Origin: Cryomorpha sp963836915
GTDB taxonomy: Bacteria > Bacteroidota > Bacteroidia > Flavobacteriales_D > Cryomorphaceae
Length of the DNA: 64,000 nucleotides
Assembly (NCBI GenBank): GCA_963836915.1
Contig: CAWILH010000002.1
Coordinates: 744,001 to 808,000, forward strand
Reading direction: 5' to 3'
Part shown: positions 37,743 to 46,918 of the stretch, one piece after another
Layout: each line of letters opens with the position of its first letter
Position numbering within the stretch: the first letter of the stretch is position 1
Translations under genes and position numbers: made by a program
The notes under the pieces: generated by a model
Seen by the model: the letters and a program-made list of their open reading frames with translations, nothing else
Told to the model about the DNA's origin: nothing
Database searches by the model: none

Positions 37743-38465
37743 TTAAGGGGTTATATTGGTTTTTGATAAAAGCTGAGGGTATAATCCAAGGTTAATATCA
37801 TTTGGAGCTAAACTTTCTCTTCTGATAGAGCTCTGAAACTTAATGGGTATTTCAAAAGTACGTGTTACGCGTAAGCCCGTACCTTCGGCCATCATAAACG
37901 GTTCGATACCGAAGTGACCGGTTGCGGATTTTTCAACCCGTGTTTCTCCGGATTTTTCATTTTTCATAAAAAAGGTAAAACTTGCGTCCATGCTGCTATC
38001 GCCGCCATCGCATGGAAAATCAAATTTTGATAAAATCAGCCTGTCGGCCAGTTTCTGAACAGATTTACGTGCGGGTATAATTGCTTCAAATAAATCATTC
38101 AAGCATCTAGGGCAATCATCTTTTACAGAATGTGCGTAGCTCGATCCGAGCCCGCCGCTGGGGTTTATCACTTCTTCTTTTTGGAATAGAGTGTGCTCTA
38201 CCAGTGCTTTCATGCTCCAAGATATACTCTTGGCACTGGGAGCAGCCGAGTCTGGGTTGCGCACGAATCCTTCGTAAGGTGTTAATTTTTTGGATTCGCT
38301 CAATGGGGAAGGTTTGGCGACTGCAAGTCTTGCAGCTCCGCAATTATCCAGCGGGACGACGTGGTATTTTATGGCTTCTCGCAAATTCAGAGATAGGCTA
38401 GAAAGGCGGAGAAAGCCAAAGATCGGAGCTATAGAAATTCTGATGTGAAAGTGGGTAAGGGTCAT
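37743..38465 (-). CDS. hypothetical protein, low confidence
   Basis: A 240-residue minus-strand frame ending 17 bases upstream of the sulfatase start. No signal peptide, domain or family is recognised. The second half (from SYAHSVKDDCPRCLNDLFEAI) looks more protein-like than the first, which is low in acidic residues. The sulfatase should have a promoter in this region, so the frame may be partly spurious or a remnant. Confidence 0.4.
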   Translation of the reverse strand: MTLTHFHIRISIAPIFGFLRLSSLSLNLREAIKYHVVPLDNCGAARLAVAKPSPLSESKKLTPYEGFVRNPDSAAPSAKSISWSMKALVEHTLFQKEEVINPSGGLGSSYAHSVKDDCPRCLNDLFEAIIPARKSVQKLADRLILSKFDFPCDGGDSSMDASFTFFMKNEKSGETRVEKSATGHFGIEPFMMAEGTGLRVTRTFEIPIKFQSSIRRESLAPNDINLGLYPQLLSKTNITP

Positions 38466-39125
38466 AGGGCTAAAGTGTATGTTGCCGAATCACCCTTTAC
38501 TTATATGCTCGAAAGGATTCCGGCTTGAACTGATTGGTTTAAAAGAATTTAAAAAAATTTGAAGCGCAATGTTTCATCGCTCGGATGTGATAGCCCAGCC
38601 TTGATAAGTATGTGCTCGGCTACAATACTAAGAAATTATTTTATTTCTAAAAAGCAGATTTATCATCAAGCCTTCAGAATATCATCGATAAATAAAGTTC
38701 TAAGGAACACCCAAGAATTCAAAAGAGCGCAATTTTAGACGGTTTTCAATCCTAAAGCATCGAACATCTACTCAGGAAGAGTGGGGAAATCACGGCGCTT
38801 GAGATGCGGAAAAAGCCTTGTCGAAGAAGATTTAGCTCTTAGTAATAAATACGGAACGGCTCAGTAAGTAATACGTCCCAAGGATCAAAAAAGGGATTCA
38901 AATCTCGGCTTACCTATTCTCCACATTAAATACAGCCGCAAGATATGGCAAGCCAAGGACCATCTTGTAACGATTAAAACGCTCAAAATCATACCTAAGG
39001 ATCAACATATAAAATAGAAGATGGGAAATGGCAGGATACTTTAGCCTAGGTAAAGGGAGCCTTCCAGTGTGTAACGCTGCGATTGATGTATGGGATCCTA
39101 TTAAGGATGGAGCACAGGCTTCGCC
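38466..39125. other. 660-bp intergenic region
   Basis: AT-rich stretch without a convincing frame, terminator or repeat. Nothing identified. Confidence 0.4.
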
Positions 39126-40247
39126 TTAATTTGCCGCGTTGGAGCTTCCGCTAATTTTTTGTCGTTTTATTTGGTAGACATTATTGAGTTCTCTTGTAAA
39201 TTGATCAAGCTCATGGGATGTGGTTTTTATATGATCTACGTATTCTTGGAGCTGCGCTTTGCTTATCCCCTTTTCAATTTCAACCAGTTGGGTCAACCCC
39301 ATTAGACTCGTTACCGGTCTGCGCAGAACGTGGGAAATGTCAAACGCTATTTGCTCCATAGCCTTCTCATATTCAACTCGCGCCGTGATATCTTGAAAGC
39401 TACCGTACCATACCACATTTCCATTTGGCAGGCGTTCTGGATTGGCTTTTACCAGATGCCATTTATACTCTCCATGGCCGTCGGCCCTATACTCATGATA
39501 CCACACTGTGAGCTCTTTGAAGGACTTCATCATACTTGCCTGTAGGCCAGCCAAATCATCAGGGTGAACTGTTGAGAAACCTATTTCGGGATTTTTCTTC
39601 CATTCTTCGATGTCTATGCCAGGATGGAGTGCCTTCATGCCACTGCTCAAGAAATCAAAGTTCATTTTCCCATCTGGATTCATCTCTAATTGGAAGATCC
39701 CGCCTGGAACAGTGTCGGTGAGCTTTTCAAGTTTCTGGGTGTGGTTGCTGATCTCTTCTTCTTGGCTGAGCAGCAGCTTTCGGGTATTTAGATAAGTCAT
39801 GGCCTTTCTGGCCAAAATCTGAAGCACGCGCTGTTCGTTCTCCGTAATTTCCCTAGGTTGATTATCGATTACACAAAGCGTTCCAAGCACACTTCCAGTA
39901 GGTGTCTCGAGCGGGGCGCCGGCATAAAATCTGATATTCGGATCTTCGGTCACCAGCGGATTATCCCTGAAGCGAAGATCTTTTAAAGAGTCTTTTACCA
40001 CCAGCACTTCCTTTGGATTATTCAGGGTATGTCGGCAAAAAGAATCTTCCCTTGATGTTTGATTGGCATCGATCCCGGTTTTTGATTTGAACCATTGGCG
40101 GTCATTGTCTATAAAAGTAATCAGGGAGATGGGCACATTGAAAACCAAGGAAGCTATTTCTGTGAGCTCATCAAGCTCTTGCTCAGGGGTTGTATCGAGT
40201 ATCCTGTAAGAATATAAGTCTTCTAATCTGGTCTTTTCAGGCACCAT
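39126..40247 (-). CDS. GAF-PAS sensor with orphan histidine-kinase H-box
   Basis: A 373-residue cytoplasmic sensor. GAF domain at about 20-165 (DRQWFKSKTGIDANQTSREDSFC), a helical linker, a PAS domain (PAS_3 type) at about 185-295 ending VWYGSFQDITARVEYEKA, then a DHp-like segment (FDISHVLRRPVTSLMGL) with the phosphoacceptor His. The HATPase domain that should follow is absent; the protein ends after one helical hairpin. It may be a signalling adaptor phosphorylated in trans, or a truncated kinase. No response regulator is adjacent. Confidence 0.87.
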   Translation of the reverse strand: MVPEKTRLEDLYSYRILDTTPEQELDELTEIASLVFNVPISLITFIDNDRQWFKSKTGIDANQTSREDSFCRHTLNNPKEVLVVKDSLKDLRFRDNPLVTEDPNIRFYAGAPLETPTGSVLGTLCVIDNQPREITENEQRVLQILARKAMTYLNTRKLLLSQEEEISNHTQKLEKLTDTVPGGIFQLEMNPDGKMNFDFLSSGMKALHPGIDIEEWKKNPEIGFSTVHPDDLAGLQASMMKSFKELTVWYHEYRADGHGEYKWHLVKANPERLPNGNVVWYGSFQDITARVEYEKAMEQIAFDISHVLRRPVTSLMGLTQLVEIEKGISKAQLQEYVDHIKTTSHELDQFTRELNNVYQIKRQKISGSSNAAN

Positions 40248-40580
40248 AATTTAAGGGAATTTAGATAGTTCAGCTTTGTTTGCAATTGATATAAATACAT
40301 TGTTCTATAACAATAGGTTCCAATTTAGGAGCGGTAAATTATAAGTGTTTGTAGAGACTTAGGTTTGAAATATACTCATATTGAGTCATATACTGTCCAT
40401 TTGTAACCATTTCCAAAATTGATTGTTCACCACGACAGCGGCATTATTGCGGATTCATCAATCATAAACAGCTAATATTGTGAACATTGATGGCATATCA
40501 ACGACCGCTGCAGGTATCGGTAAGCGCCAAGTTTATTTTTGAACTCAAGCGGACTGGATTTGAAATCGACCGGTTTTTGA

Positions 40581-40811
40581 CCTCCTTATTGGCGGAAGCC
40601 CAATCAGCTAATTTTCTTTTCGTCACATGGTACTGCATTGCTTATGATGCTGGGCTTTAAGTCATCTCCTCGTTCTCGCCCGTATGCCAGGGATATGGGT
40701 GCGCTATGGCTCTATGCCAGATTGATGAATGAAGATAGACCGACCAAGCACGCATTTATTCAAGGGCAAGAAGCTTTGAAAGGTTCTAAATATTCTTTTC
40801 GGAACATTTAA
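40581..40811 (+). pseudogene. decayed coding fragment
   Basis: A 76-residue start-less open frame with protein-like composition (SHGTALLMMLGFKSS, RPYARDMGALWLYARLMNED) ending in TAA at 40811. No family recognised. Bounded by stops and probably a remnant. Confidence 0.4.
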
Positions 40812-40818
40812 TGGCTAG

Positions 40819-40989
40819 GCATGCCTTGCGGCAAATGCGAAAGCCTATCCTATTCGTTTTGGCAGTGATACCATAAGCATTGGAATTTATAAAATATCCT
40901 GGGATGATTCTAATTCAGATTCAGAACATGTGTTTATCGGCAACTTACCATTCAATGGAATGATCTTCGGAAAATTTAAAATTGAGTAA
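40819..40989 (+). pseudogene. decayed coding fragment, C-terminal
   Basis: A 56-residue start-less open frame (AYPIRFGSDTISIGIYKISW, then FIGNLPFNGMIFGKFKIE) ending at 40989, eight bases after the preceding fragment in a related frame. It may be the 3' end of the same former gene. Confidence 0.4.
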
Positions 40990-41188
40990 ATAGCAAAAAG
41001 CATTAAATCTTCCAGTCACGGGAATAATGTTTTGATTGTAAAGGCCAATCTGCTGCGTTCCATTTTCTCGCTTTGGCCTTATAGAACATTAAAAATAAGA
41101 TTTTTTACATCGTATCATCTAAGCATTGCTGAATTCCCAGTTTAGAATCAAGCTTAGGTCAATTGTTTTCCGCTTTGGGAAAATATTC

Positions 41189-41566
41189 TTATTGAACGGC
41201 AAATATAGCCTTCCAATCAATGATAAATGGGAGGATGACCACCCATACCACAAAGAAGGAAGCCATTCCCTTTGGATAAGGATTCTTGGCCAAGATTGCC
41301 GGAAGGCCTACGAATAGAAGCCAAGAAGATTTATAGATGAGCTGGAATACAAAGACCAACTGCATCTGCCTTGGATAAAAAAGACCGAAGCCGGATAAAA
41401 TGAATATGGCCAACCAGAGCGCACCGACGAGCCTAATAGATTCGGAATAACTCAATGTGTTTTGAAATACCGTAGTCAGCGCCTGCCGTGGGGCGAAAAT
41501 ACAGGAAAGACTTATCCAGCCGGCCACAAGCAAGTTGGCTAGGTACATGGCACGCATCAAGATCAT
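41189..41566 (-). CDS. small four-helix membrane protein, unknown
   Basis: A 125-residue inner-membrane protein with four predicted helices (about 7-25, 45-63, 68-87 and 98-117). Family not recognised; the layout resembles DoxX-like or DUF-type small membrane proteins. Its ATG overlaps the stop of the SRPBCC gene by four bases (ATGA), so the two are coupled and probably act together. A second Met three residues in is an alternative start. Confidence 0.72.
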   Translation of the reverse strand: MILMRAMYLANLLVAGWISLSCIFAPRQALTTVFQNTLSYSESIRLVGALWLAIFILSGFGLFYPRQMQLVFVFQLIYKSSWLLFVGLPAILAKNPYPKGMASFFVVWVVILPFIIDWKAIFAVQ

Positions 41567-42057
41567 GGTTTCTTTGCTATTTCTTCTACATTGTTCATTG
41601 CCGGTACGAGCAGCTCCCTGAACCTAGCACCAAATACCTTGGCGAATATCTTTTTGGACAAGCCGCTGAACCAGACTTCATGTGTGAATTCCGTGTTACC
41701 GGATATATTCTCGTTCAAGGAACGACGCACATAGAGACTTCCCAATGGAAGTTTGGTTTTGATGGTGTAGCTCTTGCCATCGGTATATTCGACCACTATA
41801 AATTTTGACTTCCGTCCTTCCAACGATAGGATGACTCCAGTTGCCCCTAGGCCGAAAGCTCCGCGAATGGAAGCATCTTTCAATCCGGTATCCCACTGCT
41901 TCCAATTGGACACATCCGTCCATACATTCCACACTTCACGGGCGCGGGCGCTGGTTTCAATGGTATTCCAAAAATGGATATTTGACGGGATGCTATCCTG
42001 CGCATTGAGATTGATAGTGAGAAGTGCCATTGCAAAGAGTAGAGTTGTGATTTTCAT
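41563..42057 (-). CDS. SRPBCC-fold protein (polyketide cyclase/START-like)
   Basis: A 164-residue protein with a signal peptide (cleavage near NLNAQ, residue 20) followed by an SRPBCC domain: WNTIETSARAREVWNVWTDVSNWKQWD at its start is the family opening, with a C-terminal helix (FRELLVPAMNNVEEIA). The export signal is unusual for the fold, which normally binds hydrophobic ligands in the cytoplasm. It lies between a Crp/Fnr regulator (54 bases) and a small membrane protein (overlap). Confidence 0.82.
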   Translation of the reverse strand: MKITTLLFAMALLTINLNAQDSIPSNIHFWNTIETSARAREVWNVWTDVSNWKQWDTGLKDASIRGAFGLGATGVILSLEGRKSKFIVVEYTDGKSYTIKTKLPLGSLYVRRSLNENISGNTEFTHEVWFSGLSKKIFAKVFGARFRELLVPAMNNVEEIAKKP

Positions 42058-42111
42058 CGATTTGTTTGGGGCAAATTTCGATGATAGAGGTCGGCAATTA
42101 CTGCACCTAGG

Positions 42112-42693
42112 TTAAGTGGCGCGAGAATTTTTGTGTTTTTTCCGAATACGGCTCAAGGATTGTGGTGCGATACCCAAATAGCTGGCAATCTCCTTGAGCG
42201 ATGCATTTTTGATTATTTGACTTTCATTCCCGACCATTTCCAAATAGCGCTCTTCGGCAGTTTTATTCTGTAGCTCCAACACGATCTCTTCCGTAAAGTG
42301 CTGTACTTCCTGTACCAATTTCCTTATAAATTCGCTCCACGCCGGGATGCGCAGCAGGTCAAAAGTCATAGATTTATCGAGTTGCCAAATCATTGACTCG
42401 CTGAGTGCTTGAATATTCTCCCTTGCTGGAATCTCCTTGTTCAAGCTCACCTGCGACGTGAAGCAATAAGGTGCAATGGTAAAAAACTTGGTTGATTCTT
42501 CGCCATTGTCCTTGAGCACAAAATACTTTAAAAAGCCTTTATCAAGAAAGTAAAGCTTCCTGCATACTTGGCCTTCCCTAAGAATAAATTCTCCATGCTT
42601 CACATTCATTTTAGAAAGATGCGGTTCAACTTGATTCCATTCATCGTCTGAGAGATGGGAGTACTCTGATATAAATTTTCTAAATGGATGCAT
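42112..42693 (-). CDS. Crp/Fnr family transcription regulator
   Basis: A 193-residue regulator: cyclic-nucleotide-binding-like N-terminal barrel (HGEFILREGQVCRKLYFLDKG) and C-terminal winged helix (LKEIASYLGIAPQSLSRIRKK). The Arg-Ser cAMP pocket signature of CRP is not evident, which is usual for this Bacteroidota subgroup of short Crp-like proteins. It lies upstream of the SRPBCC and membrane genes in the same direction and may control them. Confidence 0.9.
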   Translation of the reverse strand: MHPFRKFISEYSHLSDDEWNQVEPHLSKMNVKHGEFILREGQVCRKLYFLDKGFLKYFVLKDNGEESTKFFTIAPYCFTSQVSLNKEIPARENIQALSESMIWQLDKSMTFDLLRIPAWSEFIRKLVQEVQHFTEEIVLELQNKTAEERYLEMVGNESQIIKNASLKEIASYLGIAPQSLSRIRKKHKNSRAT

Positions 42694-42861
42694 TTTTGAT
42701 CTTTTATTCCGTCTTCAAGAACAGGATCAATATTGAATTTGTTTTTGGCTACGTTTCAGTCGATGACCGAGAAAATTTTTTTTACAGCTTCTAATACTAT
42801 CGCCACCTTGTACGCTTAGGGATACACCACACGGATTTTAATGTCTTTGTTGGGATAATTT

Positions 42862-43461
42862 TCAAAGCCGCCAACCCAAGTATACCGTTGGAACAAAGGA
42901 TGGCAAAACGACGGGTCGAATATTGTATTCTAGCGCTCCAATCTCCCGATTGGCGGTATTGTTCAAGATGAAAACCACACCATACGAAGCACCGATATGG
43001 AAATTTGGTTTTTTGAACGGGTACCAATTAAAACCTATGCCAAGGCTGGCATACCAATTTTCAAATCCATCGCTTGCTGCGGCTCCGTCTGAAATGGTCC
43101 ATCCTTCATATCCCAGTGTTCCAAAGGCATAAAATCCTTTGTCTATAGCGCTATCGGTAAATCTATAGCGTGCTTCTATTCCGACCAAATAATCCCAATC
43201 AACTATGATATCCCCATCGTTCTCAAAGAATTGATCGCGGGCAAGCTCGGGAAGCTCAAAATTGGCCTCGGCGGCAAGTCCAAATGACCATCTTTTAGGT
43301 AGATGATAGAACCCTTTGATACTATAGCCACCTAAGCCAAAGAAAATGGGATTGGCAGTAATAGAAAAGCTTCCGCTGTTTTCTCCTGAAAAATTTTGAC
43401 CCATGCAAACAGAAGCAAAGAGCATAGAAAAACTTAGTACCAAGACTTTTATTCCTTTCAT
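42862..43461 (-). CDS. outer-membrane beta-barrel protein
   Basis: A 199-residue protein with a signal peptide (cleavage near CMGQ, residue 22) and an OmpW/OmpX-like eight-strand pattern (WSFGLAAEANFELP, VGIEARYRFT, KGFYAFGTLGYEGW, YASLGIGFNWYP) ending in TVYLGWRL. A +1 frame continuing past the stop (VGGFENYPNKDIKIRVVYP) looks coding, so a missed indel giving a longer tail cannot be ruled out. Lies between two Crp/Fnr genes. Confidence 0.75.
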   Translation of the reverse strand: MKGIKVLVLSFSMLFASVCMGQNFSGENSGSFSITANPIFFGLGGYSIKGFYHLPKRWSFGLAAEANFELPELARDQFFENDGDIIVDWDYLVGIEARYRFTDSAIDKGFYAFGTLGYEGWTISDGAAASDGFENWYASLGIGFNWYPFKKPNFHIGASYGVVFILNNTANREIGALEYNIRPVVLPSFVPTVYLGWRL

Positions 43462-43562
43462 ATAGATGACTTTTAATCAGCGCCCTTCGCATGCCCGAAC
43501 CATTCCGGGCAGTGCAAAACTGAACTTTAATCAAAAGGAATAATGTGACCTAAATCAAAAAA

Positions 43563-44141
43563 TCAAGCGTTGCTGACCCGCCTTTTCCTAATCCTGCTCA
43601 AGGTCTCCCGCGTCATGCCCAAGTAAGAAGCCACATGCTGCATGGGCGCATATTGAATTATTTTGGGTTGGTGCGCGATCATATTTTCGTACCGCTTTTG
43701 AGCATCATCATTGAGATACGACATGAGCCTCTGCTCCTTGCATTCCAGCCCATCAATAACCAGTTGATCGAGCATTTCCCGAAAGGTGAGCGAGCTCGCT
43801 TTCAATTCAAAAAAACCCCTCCGATCTATAGTCATTAATTGACAGTCTGTAAGTGCTTGGATATTCTCATTGCCGCTTTCCCCATTCACGAAATTTTGGT
43901 AGATCGTGTTGAAATCGCCATCGCTGGTCATATACTTAACCACTTCGTTGCCATCAGCATTGATTTCATAATTTCGCATTACGCCACTTCGAATAAATGC
44001 GATTTGGTTGCAGCGACTACCTGACCTTAAGAAAAAATCATTCTTTCTTACTACCGTTGGATCAAAAAACGAGAGAATATAATCTGCTGTTGATGGTTTG
44101 ATATTACACTTCATTTGGAGATAATCGCGGAGCTCTACCAT
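43563..44141 (-). CDS. Crp/Fnr family transcription regulator
   Basis: A 192-residue regulator with sensor barrel (RKNDFFLRSGSRCNQIAFIRSG) and winged helix ending MQHVASYLGMTRETLSRIRKRR. The start at 44141 (MVELRDYL) is preferred to one at 44186, because TATATTTG, a perfect -7 element, lies at 44164-44171 between them. It shares layout with the Crp-like protein at 42112-42693. It is convergent with nothing and may govern the adjacent barrel gene. Confidence 0.9.
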   Translation of the reverse strand: MVELRDYLQMKCNIKPSTADYILSFFDPTVVRKNDFFLRSGSRCNQIAFIRSGVMRNYEINADGNEVVKYMTSDGDFNTIYQNFVNGESGNENIQALTDCQLMTIDRRGFFELKASSLTFREMLDQLVIDGLECKEQRLMSYLNDDAQKRYENMIAHQPKIIQYAPMQHVASYLGMTRETLSRIRKRRVSNA

Positions 44142-44163
44142 TTTTTTTTCTAGGATTGAAATA

Positions 44164-44171
44164 CAAATATA
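44164..44171 (-). promoter_or_regulatory. -7 promoter element of the Crp/Fnr gene
   Basis: Minus-strand TATATTTG is an exact TAnnTTTG match 23 bases before the ATG at 44141. It decides the start codon. No clear -33 box. Confidence 0.45.
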
Positions 44172-44216
44172 AGACTCCAAGACCAAGGCTTTGGCAGCTC
44201 CAGCACGGCAAATGAT

Positions 44217-45866
44217 CTACTCCAGTTTCTTGGCTTTTTCTTTGATCCGTACGTTCAGGATCTCATGGTTTAGGGAATAATCTACTGGACAGTCGATTAA
44301 ATGAACACCGGTCGAAGAATTTAAACAATGGTTGAGCGTATCGGTGAAGTCTTGGCAACTGCTTATTTTATAGCCTTTTGCGCCGTAGCTTTCAGCGTAC
44401 TTCACGAAGTCGGGATTTTGATAATCGAGTCCAAATTCAGCAAAGCCCATAGCTTCCTGCTTCCATTTGATCATTCCGTAGGCATTATCGTTTAGGATGA
44501 TCACTACCATGTTCATTTTCAGGCGTGTGGCGGTCTCCATTTCTTGAGAGTTCATCATAAAGCCGCCATCGCCGCATACGACCACCACTTTTTTATTGGG
44601 ATTTACCAATTTTGCGGCCATTCCCGCTGCCAGTCCTGCGCCCATGGTGGCCAAAGCATTATCGAGCAATAGGGTATTTGGCTGCAAAGCGCGATAATTT
44701 CGTGCAAACCAGATCTTATAGATTCCATTGTCCAAGGCTACGATGCCATCATCGGGCAGCGCTTTGCGCACTTCATTTACGATACGCTGCGGCAGCAAGG
44801 GATATCGCAGATCGTCAAAATATTTGCCGATATGGCTTTCCACTTCGTCCTTCACCTTATGGTAAAAGCTGAAATCCCAATGCTCCTGAATGCTGATCTC
44901 GTCGGTAATGGCGGTAATAGAACCTGCTATATCGCCCACCACGTCGAGATCGGGAAAGTAGACTTGATCTATTTCGGCCGAGAAGAAGTTGACGTGGATG
45001 ACCTTCTTGCCGCCATGCTCCATAAAGAAGGGCGGTTTCTCGACCACATCATGGCCTACGTTTATGATCAGGTCGGCCTTATCGATTGCGTAATGCACAT
45101 AATCATCGCTAGAAAGTGCTGCCGTACCTAAGTATAGCGGGTGTTTCTCACTTACTACCCCCTTACCCATCTGTGTATTGAAGAAGGGGATTTTTGTTTT
45201 ATCAATCAATCGGGTGAGCGCTTTGCTGGTGCGTTTTCTATTCGCTGCAGCGCCAATAAGGATGAGCGGCATTTTAGCTTTTGCGATCATGGCAACTGCA
45301 TCGCCCACCGCTTTCTTATCGGCACCGGGCCTTCGATAGCGCACCACGTCGAATACCGGTTCATTGGTTTCTTCGCCGGCCACATCTTCGGGAAGTTCTA
45401 AGTGTACCGCACCGGGACGCTCTTCTCTCGCCAACCTGAATGCCTCGCGAACCAGTGATGGAATATTGTCACCACTGATGATCTGCTTGGTAAATTTCGT
45501 GACCGATTGAAACATATCTACGGTATCGATAATTTGGAATTTGCCTTGCTTCCTTTTTTTGAGTGGCTTTTGACCGGTGATCATCATCATGGGAAAAGCA
45601 CCGAGTTGGGCAAAGGCAGCCGGGGTCATAAGATTGGTCGCCCCGGGCATTAGCGTGCTCATACACACGCCAGGTTCGCCGGTGAGCCTTCCATAAGTGG
45701 CTGCCATGAATCCTGCTCCCTGCTCATGCCGTGTCAAAATGAGCTTTATCTTGGAGCTTTTCAGCGAATTGAGAAAGTCAAGGTTCTCTTCTCCGGGCAC
45801 ACCAAATATGTATTTCACACCTTCATTTTCTAGTGCTTCTACGAATAGGTCGGATGCTTTTTTCAT
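44217..45866 (-). CDS. acetolactate synthase, large (catalytic) subunit-like
   Basis: Thiamine-diphosphate enzyme of 549 residues that should condense two pyruvates to 2-acetolactate. Catalytic Glu is E48 (LTRHEQGAGFMA). The ThDP-binding block GDGGFMMNSQEMETA...LNDN is intact. No small regulatory (ACT) subunit, ilvC or other branched-chain gene is nearby, and the sequence resembles stand-alone catabolic synthases (AlsS group) more than IlvB. It could feed acetoin formation. Functional subtype is inferred, not proven. Confidence 0.88.
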   Translation of the reverse strand: MKKASDLFVEALENEGVKYIFGVPGEENLDFLNSLKSSKIKLILTRHEQGAGFMAATYGRLTGEPGVCMSTLMPGATNLMTPAAFAQLGAFPMMMITGQKPLKKRKQGKFQIIDTVDMFQSVTKFTKQIISGDNIPSLVREAFRLAREERPGAVHLELPEDVAGEETNEPVFDVVRYRRPGADKKAVGDAVAMIAKAKMPLILIGAAANRKRTSKALTRLIDKTKIPFFNTQMGKGVVSEKHPLYLGTAALSSDDYVHYAIDKADLIINVGHDVVEKPPFFMEHGGKKVIHVNFFSAEIDQVYFPDLDVVGDIAGSITAITDEISIQEHWDFSFYHKVKDEVESHIGKYFDDLRYPLLPQRIVNEVRKALPDDGIVALDNGIYKIWFARNYRALQPNTLLLDNALATMGAGLAAGMAAKLVNPNKKVVVVCGDGGFMMNSQEMETATRLKMNMVVIILNDNAYGMIKWKQEAMGFAEFGLDYQNPDFVKYAESYGAKGYKISSCQDFTDTLNHCLNSSTGVHLIDCPVDYSLNHEILNVRIKEKAKKLE

Positions 45867-45934
45867 TGTGATGGGTCGTTGGGGATTTATTCGGGAAAGG
45901 TATTGTTTTTTGATGGTTCCTGTGATGGTGTGTT

Positions 45935-46150
45935 TAGGCGTACCTGCGGTATTGCTCCGGTTGAAACCGGGACTTACAAGTCTGGGGCTAACCTATGGCA
46001 CGCTTGCACATAAACAGGCACTTTATGCATCGTGACATAGGTATATTATGTTCTGGTATACAGGGATTCATCCCTGTCGCAGCACGCCGTGCGAGCAAAA
46101 CGTGCCGTAGGTGCGCCCAGATATAGCGCAGGGATTGATCTTTGTCGCAG
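45935..46150. repeat. REP-like palindrome cluster
   Basis: Within the 430-bp gap before the DUF6134 gene lie several linked inverted motifs: GCGTACCTGCGGTATTGC at 45938 and its imperfect inverse at about 45985 (ACCTATGGCACGC), a third copy CGTGCCGTAGGTGCGC at 46101, CCGGTT-GA-AACCGG at 45957-45970, hairpin ACAGGGAT-TC-ATCCCTGT at 46060-46077, and a degenerate repeat of CAGGGATT...TGTCGCAG at 46129-46150. The pattern resembles REP elements linked to IS200-like (RAYT) transposases; no such gene is in the window. Confidence 0.7.
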
Positions 46151-46295
46151 ATTTTGCGAAAGCAGTAAGGAAAAATTAGCACAGCAGTGCGCAGTAACTC
46201 TTGGCTTTATTACAAAGCACCTAAAACTAATATCAACTATTACGTTCAAAGCCCGCGAAAAAGAATAAATTCACAGGCTATTTATAACGAAAAAC

Positions 46296-46913
46296 ATGAA
46301 AAATATTCTCGGCATCCTTCTTATCACCCTGAGCATGAGTTGCTTCGGGCAGACTTATAAACGAAATTTCACGATCACATCAGATGATAAGCAGGTGGGC
46401 ATCATGTCGGCCACGCGTTCAGAAGAAGGTGATTTCGTTCAATATGATGTAAGCTCGGAAGTGAGCATGACCATTCTTTTTAAGATAAGTGTATCCTATA
46501 AAGTACAGGCTACCTATAAGAATGACCTCTTGGTGGCATCATCTGCCACGGTATACCTAAATGGAGATGTACAGAACGATGTGAATGTAGAGCGCACCGG
46601 AGATCATTATACAGTAACTGCCGATGGACATACTACCCGAATTTATGAAGATATCCGCTGGTCATCGGCCAAGCTTTATTTTAATAAACCTGTGGGCGCC
46701 AAGAAGGTACTCTCTGAGACAGATGGCCTGCTCAAGAACATCAGTGAGCTCGCCAATGGCGATTTTAGGCTGAAAGACCCAGAAAAAGAATCGAATGTAA
46801 ACACGTATAATTATTCTTCTGATCAAGGTTTAAACTCCATCGACCTTCAGCGGGCTCTCCTCCCCGACCTTTTGATAAGATCGGCTCGCGATCCCAAATT
46901 GGACGAAGAATAG
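46296..46913 (+). CDS. DUF6134 family secreted protein
   Basis: A 205-residue protein with a signal peptide (cleavage near CFGQ, residue 19) and a beta-rich mature domain matching DUF6134 (QVGIMSATRSEEGDF ... YKVQATYKNDLL). Family function is unknown. The stop lies five bases before the convergent S41 peptidase stop; no terminator stem is visible between them. Confidence 0.78.
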   Translation: MKNILGILLITLSMSCFGQTYKRNFTITSDDKQVGIMSATRSEEGDFVQYDVSSEVSMTILFKISVSYKVQATYKNDLLVASSATVYLNGDVQNDVNVERTGDHYTVTADGHTTRIYEDIRWSSAKLYFNKPVGAKKVLSETDGLLKNISELANGDFRLKDPEKESNVNTYNYSSDQGLNSIDLQRALLPDLLIRSARDPKLDEE

Positions 46914-46918
46914 ACTTT

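Larger units (their letters stand above)
40248..41188. other. 941-bp region with decayed coding fragments
   Basis: Holds two coding-like, start-less frames (40581-40811 and 40819-40989), described separately, and otherwise AT-rich sequence. It reads as a graveyard of one or two genes between the GAF sensor and a small membrane-protein operon. Confidence 0.5.
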
